This document shows positions 1 through 9,863 of a stretch of DNA of 64,000 bases, piece by piece. Position numbers and translations under genes: made by a program. Under the pieces are notes generated by a model. The model saw nothing but the letters and a program-made list of their open reading frames with translations, made no database searches and had not been told where the DNA came from. The DNA lies in contig JBBCIN010000002.1 of the NCBI GenBank assembly GCA_037200885.1, forward strand, positions 1,178,001 to 1,242,000, written 5' to 3'. The stretch's first letter is position 1. Each line of letters opens with the position of its first letter. The stretch comes from PMG-095 sp037200885 (GTDB lineage Bacteria; Myxococcota_A; Polyangia; Polyangiales; Polyangiaceae).

Positions 1-2
1 TC

Positions 3-308
3 GGCGTGGCGCGCATCGAGCTCACTGCCTCCACCGTGGATCTGGCGCTGTTCGTCGTCACCCATGAGCTCTTTCACACGCTCGGGGCGAGCGACAAGTA
101 CGAAGCGAATGGTCGCGCGTCGATCCCGGACGGCCTCGTCGAACCGGAGCGCGTGCCACTCTATCCGCAGCGCTACGCGGAAGTGATGACGCGCAATCTC
201 GTCGTTGCCGCCGGCAATGAGCGCCCGCCAGAATCACTGGCGGAGCTGGGCGTCGGCAACCTCACCGCCCGCGAGATCGGCTGGTCGGGCAGCGAACCCC
301 CAAAATAA
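3..308 (+). CDS. C-terminal part of a zinc metalloprotease-like protein (5' end outside window)
   Basis: The reading frame is open at the left edge, so only about the last 100 residues are visible. They contain an HExxH zinc-binding motif (THELFHTLGASDKY, about residues 19-32 of the visible part), in which two His bind zinc and Glu is the catalytic base. A downstream Asp or other third ligand is plausible in the GASDKYE stretch. The motif is followed by a short polar tail with no membrane segment. The family cannot be fixed without the N-terminus. A secreted or surface peptidase would fit the neighbouring lipoproteins, but that is inference. Confidence 0.7.
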   Translation, partial: GVARIELTASTVDLALFVVTHELFHTLGASDKYEANGRASIPDGLVEPERVPLYPQRYAEVMTRNLVVAAGNERPPESLAELGVGNLTAREIGWSGSEPPK

Positions 309-399
309 CAGTGTCGCGGTCCGGGCCGGCCGCGCGCAACGCACGCGGACGCCGCGGCGCGGTTGCGTGACCAAGCCGAGCGCGTGGTACGCTGAGAGC

Positions 400-936
400 A
401 TGAGTCTCGCGCGCGGGCACTGGATAAAGCGTCGCTTTTGTCCCGGCTTGGCAATCTTGTCCCTGTGCCTCGGTTGCTCCTCGAGCTTTACGGCGAGCGA
501 CAACAGCGCGAGCGGTGAGGGCGGTACGAGTCCGGGCGGCAGCGCAACCGGCGGCGCAGGCCGTGCGGGGACGGGAGGGACGTATGGCACGAGCATCGCG
601 GGCGCAGGACCCGGTGTCGCGGGCAACGGCGCAGGCGCCGCCAGTGCCGGTGCCAACGGCGGGCTGGGCGGCAGTAACGCAGGCGGCGCTCATCCCGGCG
701 GTACAGGCGGCGCTCATCCCGGCGGTGCGGGCAGCGCCCATACCGCCGGCGCGGGCGGGGTGGTCGGAAGCTCAGGCGCCACTGGGCACGGCGGCAAGAA
801 CGGCAGTTGCGAGATCATGGAGTGTCTGGTCGCCAATACATGTTTAAACATGTGCGGGGGCAGCGTCGTGTACACCGGCTGCTGCGCCTGCGAACCCCCG
901 TCGGTCAACGAGCTCACCTGTTCTGGTACGGACTGA
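400..936 (+). CDS. Gly/Ala-rich lipoprotein with Cys-rich C-terminus
   Basis: This is a 178-residue product if translation begins at the ATG at 400, just before a basic n-region and a hydrophobic stretch ending in a lipobox-like Cys (LSLCLGC). The in-frame extension upstream runs back into the previous gene and reads as noise. After the Cys comes a roughly 110-residue Gly/Ser/Ala linker with a duplicated 8-residue unit (GGAHPGGT/GGAHPGGA, 24-bp DNA repeat near 683-730). A compact C-terminal module with about eight Cys is probably disulfide-bonded. Long Gly-rich linkers behind a lipid anchor are typical of myxobacterial surface proteins. No enzymatic motif is visible and the function is unknown. 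Confidence 0.75.
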   Translation: MSLARGHWIKRRFCPGLAILSLCLGCSSSFTASDNSASGEGGTSPGGSATGGAGRAGTGGTYGTSIAGAGPGVAGNGAGAASAGANGGLGGSNAGGAHPGGTGGAHPGGAGSAHTAGAGGVVGSSGATGHGGKNGSCEIMECLVANTCLNMCGGSVVYTGCCACEPPSVNELTCSGTD

Positions 937-951
937 CTCGCGCGCAAGCTG

Positions 952-2586
952 ATGATTTCCGTCCCGGACCTGCTCTTTCCAGAGCCACAGCGAAGACTCG
1001 ACGCACGGGCGTTGCGCGAAGCGCTGACCTTTGCCTTCGCAACCGGCGGCACGTCCGAGAGCTTCACCAAGATCTGGGAACGCGCGGAGTTCGGCCCAAG
1101 CGATTTTTCGAGTGACTGTTTCGCGCGCGAGCTCTTTTTGGGCGACTTCGTTACGCGCTGCCTGTCATTCAATATCGCCGGCCAAAAGTACGTGCCCGAG
1201 CGCGGCCACTTACAGCGCCTGATCGCGCATCCACCGCGCGATCTGCGTGTAACCGAATTCCGTCACGAAATTCTGCGCGAGCTGACCGACGTGCCCGAGC
1301 GCGCCGAGGAGCTCGGCCGGCTCGCCGCGAAGATTCGTGGCTTGGTGCAGCGTCTGGAAGCACCCGACCGCGGCAAGCGCTACGACGCGATCGGACGTCG
1401 CATCGATATTCTTCGCTCGCTGCGTGAGCTCTTGGACGAACTGTCGACCGCCTTTACCGGCGCTGGCGCCGGACTCGCGCGCATTCGCCAGTTCGCGCTC
1501 GAGCAACGACGGCTTCCGGCCTACGACATCCTGGTCAATCTACTCGATCACGAGAGCGATCGAGCCACGATCGATCTGCGCGTCAAGGTCGGTTACGACG
1601 GCGAGCTACGCAGCTTTCAGATCGTGCGGGCGGGCGAGAACCAAGAGAACCCGTTTTACCGCACGCGCTTCGCGCGCTTGCTCACGAAAATCACGCTTTG
1701 GATCCAAGGCTACGGCTTCCGCGAAGCGGAGTTGCTCGGTCGGCTCACCAACGCAGCCTTCGACGGCGTGCAGGACTGCGTCATCTCGCTGTTCCAACTG
1801 TTGGTCGACATGGAATTTTACTTGGCAAGCCTATCGCTGCGGCAGCTCGCACAGAACAACGGGCTCGAGATGTGCCTGCCCGAGTTCAAGAGCGAAGCCG
1901 AAGCGCAAAGCCAGCTCGAGGCGCTCTTCAATCCGTTCTTGCTCCTCGAGGAGCGGCCGCCGAAAAGCGCCAACATCGCCGCCGGGGAACGGGCGCTAGT
2001 CGTGATCACGGGCCCGAATTCCGGCGGAAAAACCAGGCTGCTCCAGGCCCTCGCGTTGGCGCAGTTGCTTGGTCAGTCGGGTTCGTTCGTGCCCGCGCGG
2101 CGAGCCGCGCTCGAGGTGCGTCATGGCCTGTTCGTTTCGCTCTCGCACGAAGCGAGCTCCGATCAACGCGAAGGGCGTCTCGGCACCGAGCTCTTGCGCA
2201 TTCGGCGCATGTTCGAAGAGCTGCGCTTCGGCAGCTTGGTGATATTGGACGAGCTCTGTTCGGGCACCAATCCCTCCGAAGGTGAAGAGATCTTCGAGCT
2301 GGTGGTCTCGCTCCTGGCCGAGCTGGAACCGCAAGCGTTCATCACCACTCATTTCCTGCAATTTGCCTCGCGGCTCGAAATGGAGCGACCGGTGTCGCGT
2401 TTGGAATTTTTGCAGGTCGAGCTCGACGCTCAAGAGAACCCCACGTATGGCTTCGTGCCTGGCGTGGCCACGACATCACTCGCCGAACGCACTGCCGAGC
2501 GGCTCGGCGTGACACGTGAAGCACTGCGTGTATTGGTCGATCGCGCCAAGCAGCAAAAGCCGGGGGTAAGCAAATGGCTAAAGTAG
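952..2586 (+). CDS. MutS-type ATPase (MutS domain V family)
   Basis: A 544-residue protein. The C-terminal third is a MutS domain V ATPase: Walker A GPNSGGKT at 354-361, a following signature region with LSHEASSDQREGRL, Walker B VILDELCSG around Asp433-Glu434, and ITTHF near 465. The N-terminal 340 residues are helical and resemble the lever/clamp region, but no mismatch-recognition domain (Phe-X-Glu) or Smr nuclease domain is visible. It is therefore neither MutS1 nor canonical MutS2 and belongs to the short MutS-related group of unknown substrate. The start codon lies 15 bases after the previous stop. Its end overlaps the next gene by 13 bases, indicating co-translation. Confidence 0.85.
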   Translation: MISVPDLLFPEPQRRLDARALREALTFAFATGGTSESFTKIWERAEFGPSDFSSDCFARELFLGDFVTRCLSFNIAGQKYVPERGHLQRLIAHPPRDLRVTEFRHEILRELTDVPERAEELGRLAAKIRGLVQRLEAPDRGKRYDAIGRRIDILRSLRELLDELSTAFTGAGAGLARIRQFALEQRRLPAYDILVNLLDHESDRATIDLRVKVGYDGELRSFQIVRAGENQENPFYRTRFARLLTKITLWIQGYGFREAELLGRLTNAAFDGVQDCVISLFQLLVDMEFYLASLSLRQLAQNNGLEMCLPEFKSEAEAQSQLEALFNPFLLLEERPPKSANIAAGERALVVITGPNSGGKTRLLQALALAQLLGQSGSFVPARRAALEVRHGLFVSLSHEASSDQREGRLGTELLRIRRMFEELRFGSLVILDELCSGTNPSEGEEIFELVVSLLAELEPQAFITTHFLQFASRLEMERPVSRLEFLQVELDAQENPTYGFVPGVATTSLAERTAERLGVTREALRVLVDRAKQQKPGVSKWLK

Positions 2587-4298
2587 ATTTTTGGGCCCTG
2601 GAGCGGCCAGTTCAAGAGCGCTTCGTCGCCACGACCGAGGGCGCCGCTGCGCCCACGCCGCTCGCGATTCGGCCGCTCGCGCGCGATTCGCGCAGTCTGG
2701 CCTACGGCGCGTTCGGAGTCTTGGCGTCGCTCGGCGCAATCGCCCTTCTGCGGGTCGGTTTCGGCGACCTGAGCAGTCGCTACGCGCTCGCGCCCGCCAG
2801 CTTCATCGCGCTCTATTCGGGTTGCTTCGCGCTGGCCGCAGTCGGCTTCTTCATGGCCGCGGCGCGCCACGTGAAGGCGTACGCGGTGCCCTATCTGCCC
2901 GCGCTCTACTTGTACCCGATTGGCGTCATCGACGCGCGCTCGCCCGAGCTCGTGGTGCATCGCATTTCCGAGCAAACCGAGGCGCGCTTCGAGTCCGCCC
3001 GTTCTACTCTGCGCATCGAGCTCGAAAGCGGTCACTTCGAATTTCCCGCCGCCGACGTGGCGCAAGCGGAACAAGCGGCTGCCAACGTGCTCGGCTTGCG
3101 TGATCGCTTGGCCAACGCCGGTCCGGATTCGAGTGCGCGCGAGCAATCCCTGCTCGATCCATTGATCGACAATGGCTTCAAAAACCCATTCGCTCCTACC
3201 GAGCCGCTGCGCAAAGCGCTGCCGGGTTGGCTCAAAATCTGGCCACTATTGGCTTTATTTTTGGGGGTGCTCCTGGGCGGCGCGGCATTCCTCGTTCGCA
3301 ACCATTTGAGCGAAGGCCGGCTGTACGCCGCAGCGCGCCGGGCCGATAGCACCGAAGCCTACCGCACCTACCTGGCCCGTGGCGGCAGCAACCCCGACGT
3401 CCAGGCCCTGCTCCTGCCGCGCACGGAACTGCGCGACGCAGAGCGCGGCGGCAACGTCGCCGACATCGAGCATTACCTCGACACCCACCCCGATACGCCA
3501 ATCAAGATTGAAGTCGAAGCCGCGCTGCAACAAGCCCTGCTCAAGGAACTGAGCCAGGCAGAAGCCACTGGCACGCTGAGCGCGCTCAAGGAGTTCTCGA
3601 CCAAGTATGCGCGCTACCCGTTCTTGATCCCGAGCATCGATCACGCGGTCAACGGGCGCATCGAGACCGCGCTCCAGCAGCTGAAGTCATCGCTCGCCCC
3701 CAATCAGCCTCGGCTCTTGCCGTTCGTGGAACGCTTGCTGCGCTACACCGCCAAGCACGGCCCCGAAGTCTGGGTGCGCTTCCAACGAAAGCCCATCGAA
3801 ACCCTGATCGCAGCGGAAAAGTCGCTGCGCCAAAGCCCGTATTTCAGCGGCGAGAAGACGCTCCCCGGGCAATTCTTCGAGCCCGCGCAGCAAACCCCGC
3901 GTGAGGCCGCGATGGCAACCGCGCTGGTCAGCGAGCTCGGCTCGCACTTCCCTCGCGACTTGGTCGATGTCCAACCGGGCGCTGCCTTGGACGCCGCCGC
4001 TGATCCGAGGCCGACCGTCCCCACCGTCCTCATCACGTACCACACTGAACTCTCCGGCTCATTCCCCAGCCGCAAACCGCGCTTGGCATTGTCGGGCATT
4101 GGCCTGCTCACCCGGATCTCCTTCGACATCCCGGGCGACCCAGAGCCCCTCGTGTTCAAACTCACGGTCTGGCGCGCCCCCGATCTCAGAACCATCACCG
4201 ACACTTCAACGGCGGGCGAACTGTACGACGCAATGGCGAGCGAAGCCTTCAAACGCTTGACGAAGAAGTATCTCGCGACCCTCTTCGTCGAACATTGA
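2574..4298 (+). CDS. Membrane protein of unknown function, coupled to MutS-type ATPase
   Basis: A 574-residue protein with hydrophobic segments at about 43-62, 76-97 and 222-241. Between the second and third is a cytoplasm-like domain, and beyond the third lies a roughly 330-residue soluble domain. The stretch after the third segment (about 245-390) is helical with repeated Ala/Leu/Glu patterns that look TPR-like, and the final 150 residues look beta-rich. I recognise no catalytic motif. The gene overlaps the MutS-type ATPase by 13 bases, so the two are almost certainly translated together and may form a membrane-tethered ATPase pair. That partnership is inference from the overlap only. Confidence 0.8.
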   Translation: MAKVDFWALERPVQERFVATTEGAAAPTPLAIRPLARDSRSLAYGAFGVLASLGAIALLRVGFGDLSSRYALAPASFIALYSGCFALAAVGFFMAAARHVKAYAVPYLPALYLYPIGVIDARSPELVVHRISEQTEARFESARSTLRIELESGHFEFPAADVAQAEQAAANVLGLRDRLANAGPDSSAREQSLLDPLIDNGFKNPFAPTEPLRKALPGWLKIWPLLALFLGVLLGGAAFLVRNHLSEGRLYAAARRADSTEAYRTYLARGGSNPDVQALLLPRTELRDAERGGNVADIEHYLDTHPDTPIKIEVEAALQQALLKELSQAEATGTLSALKEFSTKYARYPFLIPSIDHAVNGRIETALQQLKSSLAPNQPRLLPFVERLLRYTAKHGPEVWVRFQRKPIETLIAAEKSLRQSPYFSGEKTLPGQFFEPAQQTPREAAMATALVSELGSHFPRDLVDVQPGAALDAAADPRPTVPTVLITYHTELSGSFPSRKPRLALSGIGLLTRISFDIPGDPEPLVFKLTVWRAPDLRTITDTSTAGELYDAMASEAFKRLTKKYLATLFVEH

Positions 4299-4303
4299 GC
4301 GTC

Positions 4304-4335
4304 ATCCTCGTGCGCGAGCCCCTGCGCACGAGGAT
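4304..4335. terminator. Perfect 12-bp hairpin between convergent genes
   Basis: ATCCTCGTGCGC at 4304-4315 and its exact reverse complement at 4324-4335 enclose an 8-base loop. It starts six bases after the stop of the membrane protein gene and lies between two convergent genes. There is no T-run on either side. It probably acts as a bidirectional terminator or 3'-end stabilising hairpin. Confidence 0.6.
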
Positions 4336-4344
4336 TGAGCGAGA

Positions 4345-5325
4345 TCAGTGCTCGGCAGAGTAGTAGTCGCCGTACAACTTGGCAATCACCGGCTTGCCTG
4401 CGTCGGTGAAATGCGGACCGCCAGCGGTAAACACGTTGCAGTCGGTGGCAAAAAACTTCGGGGATGCGACGATGGCGGGCGGACCGCTCGCGACCATCAT
4501 CATCACGGCATCATCGACGTATTGGGCCACCGAGCTACCGCTTGCGTTGGTCGAGTCGCACGCCGTGTTGTTCGGCGCGCGGGTCATCGTGAGCAAATCA
4601 ACGCGCTTCAGCCGCGAGTATTTGGCCTTCAAGTTCGTGACCGCTTGCGTGAGCGCCGTCACCCATGCGCCCTTGTTGTTGATGGCCGAGTCCGACGTGT
4701 CGGCGAACATGTTGAAGATGACGCGATCGGGATTGGTCGCGTTCATCGCGCACGGTGAAGTCGGCGCGAGGCCGTAAACGTCGTCGCTGGCCTTGGCCCA
4801 GTCCTCGATATAGGCGGGGTGATGGTAGATGATCTCCCAGCGGTCATTCGGCACCTGGTTTTCGAAGCCGCTCGTGTACCACTCACCGGTGCTGTCGATG
4901 CCGATGACCAGATTGCAAGTATAGCTCTGCACATCGCTGCTTCCGCCGGTCCCACCGCTTGCAGTCAAGCCGCCTTGCCCGGCAGCCGCGCCGCCCCCGC
5001 CGGTTCCAGCCGTCCCTCCGACGTTGACCGTGCCGCTCGCTCCCGCACTGCTGCTGCCGCCGCTCGTGGAGCCTCCTAGGCCAGTCGCGCCTGCGCCATT
5101 GGTTGCACCGCTGCCACCCGCGCCGCCTGGCGCGCCCGGTCCGCCCGCCGCCGCGCCGCCCATTGCCGCTCCGGCGAGGCCAGGAACTCCACCGGAATTG
5201 TTTGGAGCGCCGCCTGACGCGCCTGGACCCGACTCACTGCTCGAGCAGGCGAGGGCCAACGAAACGCTGGCGAAAGCGAGGAGTCCAACGGAAGTGAGAG
5301 TTCGATTGGCAGCGTACCGGATCAT
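4345..5325 (-). CDS. Secreted lipoprotein, possible SGNH/GDSL-like hydrolase
   Basis: A 326-residue product with a signal sequence and lipobox-type Cys (SLALAC followed by SSSE), then a roughly 110-residue Gly/Ala/Ser linker and a C-terminal globular domain of about 190 residues. The domain opens with LVIGIDSTGEWYTSGFEN, which resembles the GDS-type nucleophile block. It has an Asn in VIFNMFAD and ends with DCNVFTAGGPHFTDAGKP, where His could be the catalytic His of block V. This matches an SGNH hydrolase layout loosely, so the enzymatic call is tentative. The lipid anchor and linker suggest outer-membrane surface display. Confidence 0.65.
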   Translation of the reverse strand: MIRYAANRTLTSVGLLAFASVSLALACSSSESGPGASGGAPNNSGGVPGLAGAAMGGAAAGGPGAPGGAGGSGATNGAGATGLGGSTSGGSSSAGASGTVNVGGTAGTGGGGAAAGQGGLTASGGTGGSSDVQSYTCNLVIGIDSTGEWYTSGFENQVPNDRWEIIYHHPAYIEDWAKASDDVYGLAPTSPCAMNATNPDRVIFNMFADTSDSAINNKGAWVTALTQAVTNLKAKYSRLKRVDLLTMTRAPNNTACDSTNASGSSVAQYVDDAVMMMVASGPPAIVASPKFFATDCNVFTAGGPHFTDAGKPVIAKLYGDYYSAEH

Positions 5326-5497
5326 TGCTCCAACGGTCGCATTGAACGGCTCCTGGCGCCAAACAAATTTGACCTACACTCTTCAGCCGTTGAACTGGCC
5401 TATTTGGCCCAGAGCTCGATGCTGCGTTGCCCAATTTCGTCGAGCTGTGATTTTCGCCTGGCAGCGACCTCACCCACCATTGCTCGCCTCATGTGGC

Positions 5498-7406
5498 TCA
5501 GAACGATAAGTCGACGGTCGTGTCGGCGCTCAGTTTGTCGCCAGAGTTGCCTCGAGTTTGCGCGTCTCCGAGGCCCAGTTGCCCACTCGCATTGTAACCC
5601 CAACACTTGAGCGCGCCGTCATCGAGGATGGCGCAGGAATGTTCCTCCGCGACGGCCACTTGCACCGCAGCTCGACCGCCCAGGTCGACCTTCACGGGCG
5701 CCGAAGAAGACACCGCGGATCCGAGACCGAGCGCGCCGTGCGGAGCGTAGCCCCAGCAACTAAGAGTCCCATCGTCGGTGATTGCGCACGCGTGGTAAAC
5801 GTCGACGTCGCTCGATTTCACCTTTCTGCCAGCGCCCAAGTTCATCGCTGGCAGTGCTGTAAACTCGTCCGGCGGAAGCCCCGCGTGCGTCCACCCTTGG
5901 TAGCCGTAGCCCCAAAGCATCAACGACCCATTGTCGAGCATTGCCCCCGAGACTTGACCAGCGACAATCACTTGCGCTTTGCCGCCGCCAAACGTCAGCT
6001 CGGATAAGCCGCTGATTTCACCTGGATAGTCCCCAACGCCGTCGCTACTGTCGATATTGGCCGAGTCGGACAGTGGCAAGTAGATGGTGCTTCCCCAACA
6101 CTTCACGGTTCCGATATCCAGCAAGGCGCACGTGACACCGTCGGATGCGCTCACGGCCTTGGCCGGACGCTTCAAGTCAATCGGCGCAAACTGGTCCGGA
6201 AAGACCACATCGCCCACGCTCTCTAAACCGAGCTGACCGTGTTCGCCGGATCCCCAGCACTCCACGTCCCCATCATCCAGCACTGCGCAGGTGTAGTTAT
6301 GACCAGCGCTGACTCCGATCGCCTTTCGTCCAGCGCCAAGCGGGACTGGCCTGAGCGCATCTCCCATCTCACCCGGGTCGTCCCCGCGATTGTCCTTGCT
6401 GCCCGTCCCCAACTGACCAAATTGGTTATTGCCCCAGCACTTCACCTCGCCGTGGTCGAGTAGCGCACACGCCGAGTTCGCGCCGGAGACAGTGATGGCA
6501 ATCGCCGTTCGATCCGTCCCCAGATCGATCACTGGCAACTTGCTCGGCACCTGACTCTTGATGTCCCCCCGGTTCTTGGTGTCACCGAGCCCAAGCACGC
6601 CACTCTCGTTTCTGCCCCAGCACTTGACTTGCCCAGCAGATGACAGCGCGCAGGTCGTGCCACCACCCAAGGCAATCGCCACGGTCTCCACGCGGCACGT
6701 CGCGCTACAACCATCGCCCGAAATCAGGTTCGCATCGTCACACTGCTCGTGATCTGGATAGACCAGACCGTCACCACAAACTGCCGTCTTACACTTCACG
6801 CATGCACCGGAAGTGCTCTTGCCGTCGTCACACTCCTCACCCGGCTCGATCTTCTCGTCCCCCGCAAACCGGCGTCTGACACGCGCCGTCTTTGCACAAC
6901 CCCACGCACGTCTCGCCCTCCAACGCCGTCACCAAATCGAGCCCGCACGACAGCAACACGTCGCCACGGCACACCACGTCCCCAGCTCCGCCGCCCACGC
7001 ACTCAGGCACCACTTTGGCGCACCCTCCCGAAGCGGAATCGCACAGCTCGCCCGCCGTGCAGGTGAGGCCCGCAAGCCACTTCGAACCATCACAGCCGAG
7101 CCGCTGAGCCGCAGCGTGACCGCTGCACGCCGTTTGCCCGAGCTTCGAGCATGGGCCGAACAGCACCGCCTCTTCGACGCCTTCACCGCCTTCACCGCCC
7201 GAACCCGCGTCGCCCACGCCCGAACCCGCGTCGCCCGGGCCGAATGTGTCGCCCGCGGTGTGTTCCGCCGAGCCGGCCCCGCCGACGCCACCGCCGCCTC
7301 CCTGGCTCGGACAATTCTCACACGCTCTGAATTGCGGCGAACACGCTACGGGCATCACGGTAACGGCCGCGGCCGAACTCAGCAGCAGCCAATAAATGCG
7401 ATTCAT
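5498..7406 (-). pseudogene. Frameshifted RCC1-repeat lipoprotein gene (paralogue of the next gene)
   Basis: Two reading frames together make one protein. The 5' part starts at the ATG at 7406 (MNRIYWLLLSS, lipobox VAC, Gly-rich linker, Cys-rich region) and stops near 6837. The 3' part covers the 'CGDG...CDDAN...DGCSATC' disulfide repeat and the RCC1 propeller down to 5498. The shift is in a run of five C at 6859-6863. Removing one base restores VCGDEKIEPGEECDDG, which matches the intact neighbour. The repaired product would be about 635 residues against 669 for the neighbour. The RCC1 blades (CALxDxGxVKCWG...GQLG) are intact, so this is a recent lesion, a sequencing error, or a slippage switch. 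Confidence 0.8.
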
Positions 7407-7500
7407 GGTCTCAGCTCTCAAGATACGATGATTCACGACCGCCAATGCGACCATCTTCCTGATGACCACATCGGGCGGGTCGTGAGCTCTCGCGTCCGGC

Positions 7501-9510
7501 TCAAAACGTCAAATCGACAGTGGTATCGGCGCTCAGCTTGCCGCCGGTGTCGCCACGAGTTTTGGTGTCTCCAAGGCCGAGCTCGCCGTAGCTATTGTCG
7601 CCCCAGCACTTCAGAGTGCCATCATTGAGGATGGCGCAGGTATGGTAGTAGCCGGTGGCGACTTGGACTGCAGCATGGCCACCGAGATCGACCGACGGGA
7701 CGTCTTTGGGCGCGGCATCCGTAGGCAAGGTAGACCCGAGACCGAGCTGCCCGTAGTTTCCGGCGTCGCCCCAACATTTGAGAGCTCCGTCCTCGAGAGT
7801 CGCGCACGCGTGATACCTACCGACCGCAATCGATATCACCTTCTTGCCTCCCAGCTGCACCGCCGGCAGAGCCGCGAGCGTCGCGGCGGTAAGACCAACT
7901 TGGGTCGAACCCAAATCGGGCTGCCCCAACTGGGGACCGGTCCCCCAAAGCCTCAACGTACCATCGTCCAAGACTGCTGCAGAGACAGAGCCGGCGATAA
8001 TCGATTTAGCTGCGTGACCGCCGCTAAACGTCAACGCCGGCAGCGTGCTGATTTCACCCGCAAAGTTCCCGATCGCGCCGTTATTGTCGATATCGGCCGA
8101 ACCTCCGTGACTCACAAAGGACGCCGTCCCCCAGCACTGGGCGTTTCCATTGTCCAGCAAGGCGCACGTGGAGCCGCCGAAGTAGCCGCCTTTGCCAGCA
8201 TCGAGGTAGTTGGAAGCACTCACTGCTATCGCGGGACGCGCTAGTTTGATCGTCGGAAGTTTTTCCGGCGAAAGGGCGTCGACACTACTCTCCTGGCCGA
8301 GCTCGCCATAAATGTTGGACCCCCAGCATTTCACGCCGCCACCGTCCAAGACCACGCAGGTGTGGGTGTCTGCGGCACTCACGCCGATCGCCTTTAGTCC
8401 GGCGCCGAGCGCGACTGGCGTCAAGGCGTCGCCCATCTCTCCTGGCTCATCCCCGTGATTGGGAGTGTTGCCCGTGCTGGGTTGACCTCCGGAATTGTAG
8501 CCCCAGCACTTCACGTCACCATCGACGAGCAATGCGCACACGGAGCTCCCGCGCCCGGAGATGGCCTTGGCCTTTCTGCCAGTCCCCAAATCAATCGCGG
8601 ACAACTTGCTCGGCACCGTGTTCGCCGTATCCCCGCGGTTGCTGGTATCACCAAGACCGAGCTGACCGCCGTCATTGCGCCCCCAGCACTTGACCAAGCC
8701 TGTCGAGGAACGCGCGCAGGTCACATCATTGCCCAACGCAAGCTCGACGGGCTCTGCTCGACAGGTCGCACTGCAGCCATCACCGGAAACCTTGTTGCCA
8801 TCATCGCATTGCTCGTGACCGGGATAGACGACGCCGTCACCACAACTTGCGACCTTGCATTTGACGCAGGCACCGGAGGCGCTGGCTGCAGCATCATCAC
8901 AATCCTCACCCTTTTCGATTTTTTCGTCGCCACAAGTGGGAGCCTGGCAAACGCCGAGCTTGCACAGCCCCTCGCACGTCCCCTCAGTCGCCGTCACCAG
9001 ATCCGGGCCACAGGTCAAGAGCTTGTCGTTTCGACAGACGACAACACCCGGCTTTGCCGAGGCACACTCGGTCACGATGGCGGCGCACGTTCCGTCAGAC
9101 GAATCGCAAAGCTGGTCAGCGGCGCACGTGGTCCCAGCTTGCCAAAGCTTACCGTCACAGGCGAGCCGCTGAGCGCCGGCGTGCTCGACGCATGCAAACG
9201 CTCCCTTGACCGAGCACGCACCGAACAACGCCGGCGAATCATCGGGCGCGCCGCCTTCTCCACTGCTGCCGCCTTCGTCGCTGTTGCTGCCGCCTTTTCC
9301 GTCGCTGCCTCCCCTTCCGTCGCTGTCCCCGTCTTCAACGCCCGCCTCTCCCGCGCTCTCGCCGTTGGCGCCAGCGTTTGCCGCACCCGCGTTCCCGCCG
9401 CCTGGGCACGAGCGCCGCGCCTCGCACGTGTCGAACTTGGACGAACAAGCGACCGACAGCGCAGCAACGGCAGGGGCCAAACTCAGTAACAGCCAATAAT
9501 TACGATTCAT
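7501..9510 (-). CDS. RCC1-repeat surface lipoprotein with myxobacterial disulfide repeat
   Basis: A 669-residue protein. The signal sequence ends in a lipobox (ALSVAC), followed by a Gly/Asp/Ser/Glu linker (about 30-95) and a Cys-rich region. Next come the repeat CGDG.VYPGHEQCDDGN..SGDGCSATC, which matches the DUF4215/myxobacterial Cys-rich repeat pattern, and then about seven RCC1 blades with the signature C(A/V)LxxGxVKCWGxNxxGQLG. RCC1 propellers bind proteins or act as scaffolds. In myxobacteria such proteins are surface-exposed and of unknown role. It is the tandem paralogue of the frameshifted gene downstream, sharing the same start MNR.YWLLLS and the same order of domains, and probably arose by duplication. 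Confidence 0.85.
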   Translation of the reverse strand: MNRNYWLLLSLAPAVAALSVACSSKFDTCEARRSCPGGGNAGAANAGANGESAGEAGVEDGDSDGRGGSDGKGGSNSDEGGSSGEGGAPDDSPALFGACSVKGAFACVEHAGAQRLACDGKLWQAGTTCAADQLCDSSDGTCAAIVTECASAKPGVVVCRNDKLLTCGPDLVTATEGTCEGLCKLGVCQAPTCGDEKIEKGEDCDDAAASASGACVKCKVASCGDGVVYPGHEQCDDGNKVSGDGCSATCRAEPVELALGNDVTCARSSTGLVKCWGRNDGGQLGLGDTSNRGDTANTVPSKLSAIDLGTGRKAKAISGRGSSVCALLVDGDVKCWGYNSGGQPSTGNTPNHGDEPGEMGDALTPVALGAGLKAIGVSAADTHTCVVLDGGGVKCWGSNIYGELGQESSVDALSPEKLPTIKLARPAIAVSASNYLDAGKGGYFGGSTCALLDNGNAQCWGTASFVSHGGSADIDNNGAIGNFAGEISTLPALTFSGGHAAKSIIAGSVSAAVLDDGTLRLWGTGPQLGQPDLGSTQVGLTAATLAALPAVQLGGKKVISIAVGRYHACATLEDGALKCWGDAGNYGQLGLGSTLPTDAAPKDVPSVDLGGHAAVQVATGYYHTCAILNDGTLKCWGDNSYGELGLGDTKTRGDTGGKLSADTTVDLTF

Positions 9511-9863
9511 GGTCTCAATCCCTCGAGGTTCGATTGTTCACGGCCGCCAACCCGGCGACGCTCGTGACGGCTCCATCGGTCGCCTCGAAGAAGCAGTTGC
9601 CAACTCGCACCAACTCAGCGCAGTCGACCGCAATTTTTCCGTCGAACTCGATCCCACAACCAGCACTCCGCACCCACCGACCTGACGTCACCCGCCACCC
9701 GTGACGCGTCAATCGCTGATTTGAGACGCAGTCGTTCCAATCAGGGTGAAGCCGCCAGGGGGCCTTCGCGGCGCCCGCAACGGGTCAAAGAAAGCTATCC
9801 GCAACGAGGCTCGTAGCCCGGCCGACACATTCCGGTGCATGCTAGGTTTCAAGCACACCGCTC
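9511..9863. other. Intergenic stretch between divergent genes
   Basis: 353 bases between the RCC1 lipoprotein (leftward) and the Uma2 gene (rightward). It must hold both promoters, but I see no convincing promoter boxes, repeats or hairpins. Short frames crossing it have no recognisable motif. Confidence 0.5.
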
